Positions 33,969 to 45,290 are shown, numbered from the stretch's first letter. The stretch: DNA of 64,000 nt from Camellia lanceoleosa (GCA_025200525.1 CM045761.1:75235551-75299550), one strand, 5' to 3'. A program made the numbers and translations. Notes: generated by a model from the letters alone, not told the origin.

Positions 33969-35985
33969 TTACTTCCTGCAGAATCCTGCAGTTGACAGCA
34001 ACAGAAGGCAAGCAGTGTATGGCATGGAATTTTCAAGCAAATGTGGGCATGACCACACTCCCTATCATGCAATAAACTCAAGGGAGCATGGCCCTCGACC
34101 CTCGCGCCATCAATTATGCACGACGGCCTAAGAAGCCAAGTGTGCCATTTAATGTAAAATGCATGCAACAATCAAATGAAAGCTAACACCCTATCATGTT
34201 GAGATCAAAGGCATCGGCGATCGAGGATTGAGACGTGTTTCGTCACTTTGAGTACGAACACTTCTAAATCCTCATGTTTGGTTTGACACCCCAAACCAAG
34301 CCATGCAATGCATGCATGCAATGTGGCTCAATTGTGCAACATGGGACTAAATTACAAGGCATGCCAAATGCAAGATAACCTAAGCATGCAAATGTAATGT
34401 ATTAGGCATGCGAGATGCAATGCAATGCAACCTAATATGTAATGCGAACATGGCATAATGCAAGCATGAAACTAAAGGCAACAAATCAAGCATGCAACCA
34501 TACACAAGAGTGGACTTAGACTAAAATGGGAGGCCTCAGCCACACCCCAAAACAGTGGCCAAAAATGCCAAAAGTGATGGACAACATGCATAACAAACAA
34601 GCAAACCAAAGAGCCTAAAGCTAAGGCATGGAAGGCTATTCTCAAGAGCACTCAAAGGTAAGATACATTAAAATCAAACACTCATGTTAAACTCTAAAAT
34701 GCATGCAAAAGATGACACCAAAACATGTTAGGGAATAGATACAAAATAGAGAGCATTCAAGGCCATCAAAGGGAGTATCCTACTACAACCACCCCAACCA
34801 CTCATGGCATGCACTTTTCAATACAAAGTAGAGTTTCAACATGCAAAATGAGCCCCCAAAACCCACTGATATGGCAGCCCCAAAGACTTAAACACTTAAG
34901 CATGCACAATGCTCATTTCAAGGCACAACAAAACAACTCTTCAAAGCATGAAAGTAGTAATGAATGCAAGCATACAAGCATGGTTTATGGACTGAAACAT
35001 GATCCCTAATGATCCCAAATCATGAGAATAAGCTAGGCTAAGCATGCTAGAGACCCACGTGCTCAAGGCTCACAAGCGAAAATGCAAAGAGGCTATCCTA
35101 AGCATGGAAAATATGGATAAAACAGCACCCAACAGTCCTTGAGCGTGGCAAAATAATGCTAAAACCTTCATGAAGTTAAGCTATAACATGCAAGAATCAT
35201 AGCCTAAATGCATGGGATACTTCTAGGCAAAATGGTGGAATACAAGGCAAGTATACTATACATGCAAGAGGCCACAAATCCGACCAAAAACAGAGGCAAC
35301 ATATGACCAAATAACATCCAAAAACTTCTGAAATGGGGCCAAAGACAACCAAGCATACATGCTACCTTTAAGAGCCAAAAACATGCAAAGATGAGAGACT
35401 AAGGGAGAGGGGTGTCCCTCCCCTATGCAAGACTTCAAAACTCCTTCTTCACCACTAAAAATCCACTGGATTTCAGTGGTGAGAAGGTCAACACACAAAA
35501 GTAACCAAAGCTTAACAAAGAGAGCACCAAAAGGGCCAAACAAGGCCTAAGAGAGGGAGGTCGACCCCCAACACCAAAACAACCTTAATGAAGTATCTCA
35601 AGCATGAAAATACAAGACTTTTTTCAGTTATACACAAAGTCTAAAACAATAAGCAAGATAGGAAAAAGTCTAGTGCAAGATTGGAGAATCTAAAGTAAGA
35701 GTGTTACCCTTGAAGAACCTTTGAAGAAAAGCAAATGCAGCCCTCCTCCTCTGATCAAAATCAGTTCAAAACCTCAAGAACAAACCCTCAATGCCTCCCA
35801 AAATCGAAGTATGGCGCAGTAGTGTGTGTCTTAGTGCAAAACTAAGAAAAAATCAACCTTTTGGCCCTTAAACACACACACAATGAAGAGAGAGAGGGAG
35901 ATATAGAGAGAGAAAGTGCATATATCAGAATATATATGCTTTAGGTCTGATTTTGCTGAACCAAGACAAAGGAGGGTGGTGGTCT

Positions 35986-35994
35986 CTTATATAG
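35986..35994 (-). promoter_or_regulatory. Predicted TATA box, LTR B right
   Basis: CTATATAAG on the minus strand, about 615 bp into the LTR. Confidence 0.5.
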
Positions 35995-36263
35995 ACAAAG
36001 GAAAGGCTCCAAGCTTCTTAGAGAAGCTATTGCAAAAAGGTCAAAAGGACCAAGCTTCCAATGGAAGCTATCCCAAAGGTGCAAGCTTCTTGAGGAAGCC
36101 AAGACAAGGGGTCAAAGCTTCCTCAAGACACTTTGAGCAAAGGGTGCAAAAAAAAAAGGTCAAAGGTGCAAAACAGCCACATATATGCACGGGGGCAGGT
36201 CTTGTGCATTCCAGCTGGCACAGTTGGCATGCACCATGCCTGAAAAAAATAAAAAGGTGGTAC

Positions 36264-36391
36264 CGGCTAGAAAATGAGGCCATCGACCAAACATATGGTC
36301 GGTCGGCCACACCAAATGCCGACCGGCCAATGGTATATTTCACCAATGGCCGGTAACCTCAAAACACGGCCGGTGGCCTCAAGCCATGGCC
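36264..36391. repeat. GGCC-word array b, LTR B right
   Basis: GGCC or near-words at 36265, 36285, 36305, 36325, 36348, 36368 and 36388: spacings 20, 20, 20, 23, 20, 20. It lies upstream of the predicted TATA box. Confidence 0.85.
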
Positions 36392-36610
36392 GGTGGGTGT
36401 CAGAGGTAGCTAACAAGCTACTCTCTACTCTTAGAAACACAAGTGTTTGCTACAAAACCAAACACAGAACAGTCGAGTTGAGAGATCCTGAGGCAAGGCA
36501 CGTAGCCGAGACCTCCGGGAACTCAAAACGAAACACGAACATGGGTAATCACCAAGTGTTCCAGCGATGACGTCCAAGTCTTGAGGACGGTCAAAAATAG
36601 GGTGTCTACA

Positions 36611-37243
36611 GTTGCCCCTCTTTGACAGAACTCGAAAGTCATAACAATGACGGGAGTGATTATCAAAGCCCAGAGACGACCCAGTTTTGATAAGGCCGAA
36701 GACTTGGACAAAGCAAACATGCTACAGATAAAGATATGCGCCCGAAGACAGGGGCAAATTGCAACCAACAATTCAAGAAGCCGAGCATAACTTATGATCG
36801 TGCAAAGAAAACTGTAACAAAACATAACAATGCAACAGTTTTAAGCTAGCATACACCAAACTACACTACAATGCAGTGAGAGTGTAAGAGAACCATGTAA
36901 TTCTCGCTACGTTTCACGCGGAGAATACAATACCTGTGCGGTTCATCTGGTCATGCCAGCTTCAAATGAACCATACATACAATATCGTGCCTGAAAAAGA
37001 AAGAACTTAACAGGTACAATATTGTTAGCAACATGCACATTAATGCAATTGAAAGTGCGTGACAACGCAAAGTAAGCGGGAAGCATAACAATGCTGTGAA
37101 GGCACAAACACATGTAAGTAAAGAACACGGGACAACGTGTGCAATGTGTGAAGATGTAGACACATGTAAGTAAAGTATATGCGACAACGTATACAATGTG
37201 TATAAAAGGAAACTTGAACATATATAAAAGGAAACTTGAACAA
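36611..37243 (-). mobile_element. Truncated 3' end of a second tandem Ogre-like copy
   Basis: Contains the polypurine tract (AAAGAGGGGCAAC on the minus strand at 36611-36623) and non-coding 3' sequence matching 20221-20840, including two minisatellite units and a broken third. Homology stops at about 37243 inside a short repeat of AAAAGGAAACTTGAACA, where coding sequence of another transposon begins. Everything further 5' in this copy, and its other LTR, is missing. Confidence 0.88.
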
Positions 37244-37372
37244 AAGCCGGACTGTGTCGGAGTCCCAAATTGCCTTTTGCACATATGTGGACTGTGGCTC
37301 TGGTTGAGTCTGAGGCTGAGGCTGAGGCTGATGCTGGTTATTACCCCACTTACACAAATTTTTTGAAGGCAT
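37243..37372 (-). pseudogene. N-terminal exon fragment of Harbinger ORF1 (Myb/SANT-like)
   Basis: Starts MPSKNLCKWGNNQHQ, has a Pro-Gln repeat, then STYVQKAIWDSDTVRLL, the opening of a Myb/SANT-like domain (KAxWD...TVRLxxEIC in relatives). The frame then runs into Ogre sequence at the junction. Same strand as the other ORF1 pieces (12450-12618, 8680-9362). The rest of the Myb helices, roughly 70-80 residues, is not found at either side, suggesting it was deleted. Confidence 0.55.
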
Positions 37373-37639
37373 AGACTACATTCGGGACTGATCCATGTCA
37401 TTACTACAATGCAGCAATAATTGTGGTATTCATGTAAAAAATCATGTCGAACATAAAATGCACATTCATAACATGGTAACATGATGGGCAGGCATATAAC
37501 ATAAGACCGAACAATAGAATATTGCGTAACCGTAGAACATAGTACAATAGACATTGTAGTCAGTTCGGAAAAAAAAAAAAAAAAACATACCTCCTAAACA
37601 CTACTACATACGTACAACCTACCAACCAAAGCAAATCAA
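37373..37639. other. Intergenic spacer
   Basis: AT-rich, with an A-run at 37568-37585. No coding sequence recognised. Confidence 0.5.
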
Positions 37640-38096
37640 CTATGAAACAACAACATTACAACAACTACACCCAAGATGAACATCACAATTTGAAGGACAT
37701 GCAAAGAGTGTTGCAGGTTGCGGATGTCAGCCTTTAATTGGAAGACCATGTCCATAAGTAAGTTTTGTGTGTCAGGCACTGGTGTTTGGCCATATTTGTC
37801 ACACTAGCCAATCCAAGAATGACATGGCTGAATAGACACATGTATTAGTATAGGTCAAAACTATGTAAAAGCGATTTTATGTGAATACTCACCACTACAT
37901 GAGGGCATTGGTAATAGGCACGACCCGGATTTCTGGAAGATCTTGAAATCTTCACAACACACGGGCCAAAGCCAAAGCCACAACCACAGAAGGGTGTTGT
38001 ACGTGCATACATGGCAAAGGACATAAACGAAGCCATGTTTTGGGAATAACCATAGATGAAAGCAATGAAATGGACATGGCTTACAAGTTCTCTCAT
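37640..38096 (-). pseudogene. zf-GRF protein with C-terminal membrane anchor, decayed
   Basis: Exon 1 reads MYARTTPFCGCGFGFGPCVV then SRNPGRAYYQCPH, the first half of a GRF zinc finger (C-x-C-G...NPGR-x-[FY]-x-x-CP). After an intron-like gap (donor GTGAGT near 37893, acceptor TTCAG near 37833), a second exon gives CHSWIG-stop-CDKYG, the second half of the finger with TAG in place of a Trp codon. A leucine-rich segment and a hydrophobic tail IVMFILGVVVVMLLF ending at 37640 follow. GRF fingers bind single-stranded nucleic acid; many plant zf-GRF proteins have a coiled coil and a C-terminal membrane segment like this. Upstream of Harbinger ORF1 on the same strand. Confidence 0.7.
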
Positions 38097-38129
38097 ATAT
38101 TATTTTTTCCTTGTGTGGACGTAATGTAT

Positions 38130-38134
38130 GTGTG
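38130..38134. repeat. Target-site duplication GTGTG (left)
   Basis: Flanks solo LTR C; matches 42586-42590. The left site is in a TG-rich context, so the exact edge could shift. Confidence 0.8.
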
Positions 38135-38490
38135 TGTGGACTCGACTTTCTTCGCACGCACCCCTTTCGAAGAGGCACGAATTGGTCATCCTACAGTTCG
38201 GACTCCTGTCACGGTTCTGAATCTAATCTCACAAAGTGCAATATAAGACTGATTAACACTAAAGAGTCCAATCTGGCAAATCGTTTTGGAAAATCAGATT
38301 TTAGATCAAATAATGCCAAACTGGACTACTTTGCCAGATTATAGAGTCACCACCTAAATATTTTGTTTTGGAAAAATTTAGGAAATCCTGACTCGTGCCA
38401 AAGGCCACGTGCAGGTTATCACCAAAGTTGCCTCGGCTCGGGAACTTGGGTACGAGAGGGGAAGGTCCTGAAATGAGCACTCCCGCTCGC

Positions 38491-38505
38491 CCAATCAAAG
38501 ATCGG
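38491..38505 (-). other. Predicted RNA hairpin, LTR C
   Basis: CCGATC-TTT-GATTGG on the element strand: six pairs with one G-U. Identical to LTR A. Confidence 0.5.
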
Positions 38506-39634
38506 CCTCTACTAAGCATGATATATTGTTTTATAAACACATGTATTCTTATTCCGATTATTAGCTAATATTACTATGTGATGCGCACAACATACAAGTA
38601 TAGACTAAGATCACAAGAATTGGAACAAAACAACTCGTGTTTATTTTTCAAAAATGGTTTGAAAATGCCACCCTCAAGTGGGCTTAAAACATGATTTGCC
38701 ACTCCACAAAGTGGGCTTAAAACTCACATTTGATGAATTGTCCTAATTCAAGAAACAAAGCCTTCATCCACAGGCATTTATGTAGTTATAACAATTAAGC
38801 AAATAGCCTCATGACAAACATGCTAAACATGGCAACACTCACACTCATGCAAGGATGCTAAAGCGTAAAAACTTATAGTGTACTCCAAGCCAAAACAAAA
38901 AAACTAGTTAGAAACAATGCATGATCCTAACTATGTTTAAGATGCCTAATGCAACACATGCAATAATGCAATTAAATAGGAACGGCTATCTAAGATGGCA
39001 TATGAATGCAACAATTTTGATACACATATTCAAATAAGTGTATTGAAATACAATGCAGTTTGAATGATGCGCCAAGCCCGGTGCATGCAAGACAAATGAA
39101 TGAATGCAAACATGCAAGCATAAGGTATGCTAATTGAAATGTGCCCCTAAACTAACCATCAAAAGCGGATAAATAAAAGGGAGAAAGATGTGGGGTTGGA
39201 AGACATGCACACACACACGCACACTTATTACAACATTGCGCCCTCGTGAAGCAGGGTCCAAATAAATAAGCTAACTAGCTACGCTAAGCTAAGCTAAGCT
39301 AACTATTACAAAACAACAAATTAACTATGCTAGCTAATTAATTATTCCAACACAATTGAACAACTAGCTATGCTAAGCTAATTAAAATATTACAAGACAG
39401 ATTAAACTAATTAATTACAACACATGTATTAATCAGCTACCACTAGCTAATAAAGCAATAAAGTGGCCTCGCAGGCGAGGGAGACATGCATGCTCGGTTG
39501 GCGTCATCTCGAAAATCCATCGCCTTACCGTTGGTTGTCTCTGTTTGCACTTGCTTCTGTTTTCTGAACATTTTACCAACTTCAGACTGCCTTTGCTCCA
39601 ACACATGAACACATTGGACAACCTTCGCACTGGT

Positions 39635-39697
39635 GGCCGGTCAGCTACCTCACCTGGCCGGTCGGCTATTGCAAGTGGCCGGTCAGCCACCCATTTT
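39635..39697. repeat. 21-bp array a, LTR C
   Basis: Three adjacent 21-bp units beginning GTGGCCGGTCAGC or a close variant. GGCC at 39635, 39656 and 39677; AGCT/GGCT/AGCC at 39643, 39664 and 39685. Both tracks have exact 21-bp steps. Confidence 0.88.
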
Positions 39698-41520
39698 TCC
39701 AGGCTTCTGTTTTTGCTGCGACAGAGGACAACAGAGGCAAAGCAATGTATTTGCAAGGGAATGTATGTACTGCCACCCTCTTTATCATTTCTGAAGCTCA
39801 AAGGAGTATGGCACTTGGCTCTCAAGCCATCAAACAAGCATCTCAATGCATGATGGCCCAAAAACCAAGCTTATACAATGTTAATGAATGCGCACATAAG
39901 ACTCAAATGGCCACCACCCTATCATGCATGATCAAGGGTGACGACGACCAAGAAATGCGACACGTTTCATCACTTTGAGTATGAAACGCCCCACATTTCT
40001 TGTGTTTGAATTAACGTCCAATCCAAACACATGCAATGCAACACAAATGCTTATTTTGTCATGTTTTACTTGATTCAATTTTGTTTACTCATTTTAGCAT
40101 TACCAAGCCATCCTTTAATTAATTTGGTCAGAAGTGATTGTCCTCTAATGGGAGAGGGGTGTACCAAAGGATGGTTTAAAACATGAGAGAGATCATGCCT
40201 TTTACTAGGAGGAACCCTCAAAAGAGTGTTAAAGCCATTTGAGCACAAACTCTAACTCATGCTTAAACACAACCTTAAGCCCAACAAACCCTCAAAACAA
40301 AAGGAAAAATGAAGAAATGAGGGAGGCTATAGAATTTCAGTGCTGAAATGGAATGACAAATAATGCGAAAACATGCAATCAACATATGCACAACATGTTA
40401 AGGGACTTAAGCATTAAAGCTAGTGAAGAGCATTACACTAGATCTAGAGGCATGCATTATCAAACTCAAATGGCCAAACCAGCTATGGACAGAGCTTAAA
40501 CATGCCAAAATAATGATCTAAACATGCTAAGATAGAAGCTCAAAAGATTAGGAGAACATGCGCACATGTTAGCCCATAAGCAAGGCACAATACACAACCC
40601 TCAAAAGCAGTGAAGAAGTGAAGTATGTGAGAGTATGAAAAAGGTATATGCACTAAAATTACATACTAAAGGATGCTATATCATGCAATCATCACAAATA
40701 AGGCATGCTAAAGAGCCTAAAACACAAAGCTAGTAAAAGCCAACTACACTACAGCTATACAAAGCAAAGCATATATGACCAAGACCACCCAAAACAAAGC
40801 TAAATCATAGAAAATTAGTAGCAAAAATGTGCTGGAGTTAAGCTAACACAAGCTAGAATGATAAACTAACTCATTAGGGATTCATGGCTAGTAAGCATGA
40901 TTGCACTACAAGTACAAAAAAGCAAGCAAGAATTGACCCAACCAGCCAAAAATAGAGTTAAAGTAGGACAAAAAAAAGCCTAAAACATGCTTGAACTAAG
41001 CTTCAAAAAGGTAGAAATAGAAGCTCATTTATTAGGCCATCAACACATGCAAACAAAACACAAGGAGGGGAGGCCACCACCTCCTATTTTGGACCTCAAA
41101 ACCAACTTTTTGCCACTGAAATTCCCCTAGAATTCAATGGTTAAAGGGCCAAAAAAAGAGTTGTTTGAAAGGCTTTAAAAGATGACACAATACTTTGCAA
41201 ACAAGCTACAAAAGAGGGTGAACCACCCCTAACTCCAAAACAAGCTTCAAACCACTATTTTAACCATAAAAATAGAGTTTTTTAGAAGTTAAAACCTGCC
41301 TAAAACTAGCATGCAAAGGTGACCAAATAAGCAACTAGAACAAAGCTTTAAAGAGGTTAAGGCTTTACCCTTGAAGCACAGCAACAAACAACACAATTTT
41401 TGAGCCAAAATCATCTTTAGGAGCTCAAAACAAGCCTTAAGGAAGCTCAGCTCCAAGATGGAGATGATTCATCAAGGGTCTCTTTGCAAATATGTGGAGA
41501 AAGCTCACTTTCAAGCACAA

Positions 41521-41532
41521 AATATATATATA
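41521..41532 (-). promoter_or_regulatory. Predicted TATA region, LTR C
   Basis: Alternating TATATATATA on the minus strand, upstream distance about 1,060 bp from the LTR start. Confidence 0.35.
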
Positions 41533-41724
41533 GAAAGAGTTCTAGAGAAATGGAGAGAAAATTTTTGCTCCAAAAATTGCTAACCTCCTAAAACAAGAGA
41601 TATGGTCTGAATATATAGCAAAAACAAGAGCTTTGGTTGAAATATCTAATTTAGAGACAGCTAGAGCATTTGGAAGACAGCTGGAGTAAAATATTTGCAA
41701 ATTCTGAGCATTCTGGACATGGGT

Positions 41725-41790
41725 GGCCGACCAGCTACTTTTGTGGATGACAAGAAACCCTTCTGGCTGACATATGGCCAACACATGGCC
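41725..41790. repeat. GGCC-word array b, LTR C
   Basis: GGCC at 41725, GGAT at 41745, GGCT at 41765 and GGCC at 41787; upstream of the predicted TATA region. Confidence 0.6.
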
Positions 41791-42585
41791 GACAAGCTTC
41801 ACTGGTGGGCAAAAATTGATTTCTGGCCCCAACTTCAATTAGGCATATCTCCTTTTTTTGGACTCCTTTGCAAGTCATTCTTATGTCTAAATTGAAGCCC
41901 TGGAAGTAATCTTTCCAATGGTGGAAGCCTCACATCAAAATTCCAAGTGTGCTAAGAGATATTCCTCTTTTAATGAAGACTGCTCAGTTTCAGTCCAACC
42001 GGATTGATGCCTAACTTCAACCAGCCATATCTCCCTCATTGGCTCAGATTTAGGAGATTCTTGAGTGAAAAATGAAGCCCCAGAAGTCCACTTTCCAACG
42101 GTGGTGGCATCATATCTAAAATCCAAGTGTACAAATGGATAGGCTCAATTTAGCGAGGGCTGCTCGACTCTCTCTTAACGGTTTATGCCCATTTTCTTCC
42201 CCAACTTGGTTTCTTCCCTCTCCTCTAATTTTCTTCAAACCCAAACCTCTAAACAAGATGTTTTAAAGATTTTTTAAAAGAGTTCAACTCTCCTTCATTT
42301 ATTCCACTTTGTCCTTTTTCGGTTTACCGAAAAGCACAACATTTAACAAAATGCGAGTCTCGGAACATCGTAGAAACTTTTTTTCAAAAATGTTTTGAAA
42401 GAGAGGGTTTTAAGGTCTAAAATCGTTGGTCAAAATAGTTTTAGTCCAAAAATGGGGTGTAAGGTTGGGATTTGACTCTCTCCTTGCCGAAGAAATCGAA
42501 CCTTTGCATAGCATAGCCTGCACCATCGAATGATCCAATCAGTGGCACCCAAGTCTTAAGGACGGTCAAAAATGGGGTGTCTACA

Positions 42586-42590
42586 GTGTG
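42586..42590. repeat. Target-site duplication GTGTG (right)
   Basis: Matches 38130-38134. Confidence 0.8.
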
Positions 42591-44831
42591 CAATAACTTG
42601 GAAAACCATGCATGAATGCATCCCTTTATACCTACCTTCTTGTTGCATCACATTTCATTAACCTGACAAATGCATTATCAGATGTTTGGTTATTTTTATG
42701 TCCAATTTGCATGCATTTCAGAAGAAAATGACAATGGTTTTCCTCATTTGTGAGATGCTATATGAATTAATGATTATGTAATGTAATCCACTGCATTGAA
42801 TACAGTGCATCAAACAATTGGGACAAAACTGGGGGTTGGACCAATGATTTTGTAGGCACATAGTAGCATCCCATTCCTCAACACCAAGAAGAAGTAAGAC
42901 CGTATCACTATATTGAAAAAGCATTAAAGTTTAGCGATGATAGCAAGACCGTATTCTATAAATAGTATTTTACCTTGACCATGTTTTCTATTCTACATTG
43001 GCTAAAAATACATTGGTAATGTTTTCTATTTCCAGTTTTCAACAACCACTATCAAAAGCAATTCTTTATTTTATTCTTCATTGTATTTATAATTTTAGGG
43101 AATTGTTTTAATTTTTGTTTTTATTTTATAAAGACAAAGTTAAATTGTTACTTTATTGTTACTTAATTTATTTATAAAGTGTGTGTGGGAGATTAATTTC
43201 ACAGGTAATAAAATGTTATTGTTTTTAGTGGCCAATAGTTTTGATTTCTTAAATTCCTATAGTTTTCTATTACTACCAAAAAAAAAAAAAAAAAACAACA
43301 CAAAAACAAAAACAAAAACAAAAAAAGCATCCTTAATGAATCATGTAAATATTTTGAGATACAAGAATGTTAAAATATAATCTAATAATTCTTAAAGATA
43401 AATGATGACAAGTGTTTTTGGGTATTATTTTGGGTGAAAAGTGTTTTGAAAAAAATGAAAACATTAAATAAATAGTAATAATAATAATAATTTAATAAAA
43501 ATTCTGTCAAATTTTGAACTTTCTTTTGTCTTTTTTTTTTTTTTTTCCTTTTTCTCTTTTACAAGTGTCTGGATACAGTTGTTCACAAATTTCATTGTCG
43601 ATTTCTAGACAAATGTCTCATGTTGTTATTTAATTGGTGAGGCAGTTGTGAGCTTTTAAAGTTTGTACTTCAAAGTGTAGCTAATTTCATACTTCATAGA
43701 ATGTCAATTGTTTTAATAGCTGAGGAGTGAATGTTGGTATTTTTCCATAATAATACAAGCAAAATATATAAAATAAATTAAATAGAAATGACCCCAAAAA
43801 ATTTTATTAAAGGATGAAATACAGAATAAACGACACAACTGAACATAGAAATATATTAGATACATTACTAAAAGAACAAATTATTAACATGGATAACTAA
43901 AGATTAGAACTCATCGAGGTAAACTAAATTTTGAAAAATTAAAAACAAATAATAAGAAGAAAAAAAAAAAAAAAACCTCAAACCGAAGCCTATGTGATAT
44001 CACAGTTTCTTTAAAACAGATTCACTGCCTCTCGATAGGTGCTAGAGGTATGCTGGCGTCTGCCTCCCAGGATATGATAGTTGAACCAAGCTAATGCAAA
44101 ATAGCTTTGGCGAACTTGACAATGGCTGCATTCTCTCTAACAAGAACCAAAGAAGAGGCTAACAAAAGAAGATAGGAAAAATTTTCTTTAGTGTAAAAAA
44201 TCATCTCCAACTTTTTATTTCAAAACACCATCTCATTTTCCATCACAAAACCTCTTTAAAAAACAGCCTACTAAGTTGGAGCAGAAAGGCCTCTATTTAT
44301 ACTAGCAGGGGACAACCTTATCCATGAAGGCTAACATCAATGGGGTCATCAAATGTCATCAACTCTAGCCATTAGGGCAAGAGTTACAAAGGTTCAAAAT
44401 GCCAAAACCATTATATAAATCATAATATGTATATAATGTATAAGTTTTGAGAATCAAACTAGATGGGTTGCAAAATGGATATAGGTGTTGGGTCATAACC
44501 CGATCTAAGCCCAATCTCAAACACATTCACAAACTGAGCCCAACATACCTTAGCCCAAAGCTAAAGACTTGGTTTAAGTCCAAGTCTAAGACCAAACCCA
44601 ACAAATGCACAAGTAAAAGTCTAGGTCTAGTCCAAACCAAGACTAAGTCCAAATTTAAACCCAAATTTATTGATGCCCACTTTATGAGATAATTTTCATT
44701 CACAACTCAATGATTTCGGCTCATTATTTTTGTATTGCATTCTTCTCACTTAAGAGAATACAAAACCACTTAGATCCACCTCAACAAACGATTGGGTCCC
44801 ACTTTCATTTTGAACTAAAGTTGTCAAAAAA
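42591..44831. other. AT-rich older sequence without recognised genes
   Basis: Contains A-runs with a (CAAAAA)n tract at 43275-43326, a TAA microsatellite near 43475 and a T-run near 43530. The minus strand has GTATAAATAGAGGCC at about 44288-44302, a good TATA-box match that may belong to an old LTR whose edges I could not fix. The small open frames, such as a Lys/Ser-rich one at 44447-44692, are low-complexity and match no family I know. Confidence 0.5.
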
Positions 44832-44836
44832 CCATT
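44832..44836. repeat. Target-site duplication CCATT (left)
   Basis: Flanks element D; matches 58328-58332. Confidence 0.93.
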
Positions 44837-45289
44837 TGTGGGGGCCGAATATTGGAACACATAAAGGAGCCGAATAGTCGGATCGAGGGAGTCAAAATTT
44901 GTATATCGCATTCGGCCCCGTCTTATACATGTAAATCTAGAAGTATCCTATTCGGCCGAATAGTCAGTTGAGTAAAGGGCCAAATGAAGAGCGATGCGTA
45001 GCAAGAGGACCCGAGCAAATAGCTATACGGCGAATTGAAGGAGGGCCCAATTCTGAAGCCCAAGAAAGAAAAATATATAAGTAGAAGAACATCATTGAGG
45101 GAGAGGTATGTGAGAATTACTGCGCTTAACTTAAGACACACGCAATTTAGAGAGCATACACTGACTTATCTGTCGGAGTGCTAATTCTGGCACCCCCAAC
45201 CGGAGTGTTCATTTTTTTTCAAGTTAACAGCAGAGGATCACGAGCGTCCCCTGGGATCCAAAGAGTATTTCCAAACCACCTTCACCACA
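44837..45289 (+). mobile_element. 5' LTR of Tat-type element D (453 bp)
   Basis: TGTGGGGGCCGAATATTGG to TTCACCACA. Both LTRs are 453 bp with no indel. A hand alignment gives about 42 differences, of which 36 are transitions. A TATA box is predicted at 45074-45080 (TATATAA). Confidence 0.95.
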
Positions 45290-45290
45290 A

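Larger units (their letters stand above)
32510..36610 (-). mobile_element. 5' LTR of element B, shared with a truncated tandem copy (4,101 bp)
   Basis: Starts TGTGGATGCGCC next to the primer site and ends GGGGTGTCTACA-type at 36610. It is the uninterrupted counterpart of 12619-20220. Unusually, on its outer side it is not followed by target DNA. It runs into a polypurine tract and the same 3' sequence that follows the left LTR (36611-37243 matches 20221-20840), so it also served as 3' LTR of a second element. Confidence 0.93.
38135..42585 (-). mobile_element. Solo LTR C, Ogre type (4,451 bp)
   Basis: Begins TGTGGACTCGAC and ends GGGGTGTCTACA, with GTGTG on both sides. It shares the block order of LTR A more closely than that of B: TTCTGAATCTAATCTCACAAAG near its start, the UUU-loop hairpin and the AT-rich (GCTAA)n tract at 39280-39440. 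No primer site, polypurine tract or coding sequence is present. Same minus orientation as A, B and the nested LTR. Confidence 0.9.

Noticed and set aside
44260..44310. Possible Copia LTR with a TATA box on the minus strand
   Set aside because: A good TATA match, but neither terminus nor a target duplication could be found, so no element is called.
44447..44692. Lys/Ser-rich 81-residue frame as a basic protein gene
   Set aside because: Encoded by a degenerate AAGTCCAAG-type simple repeat.
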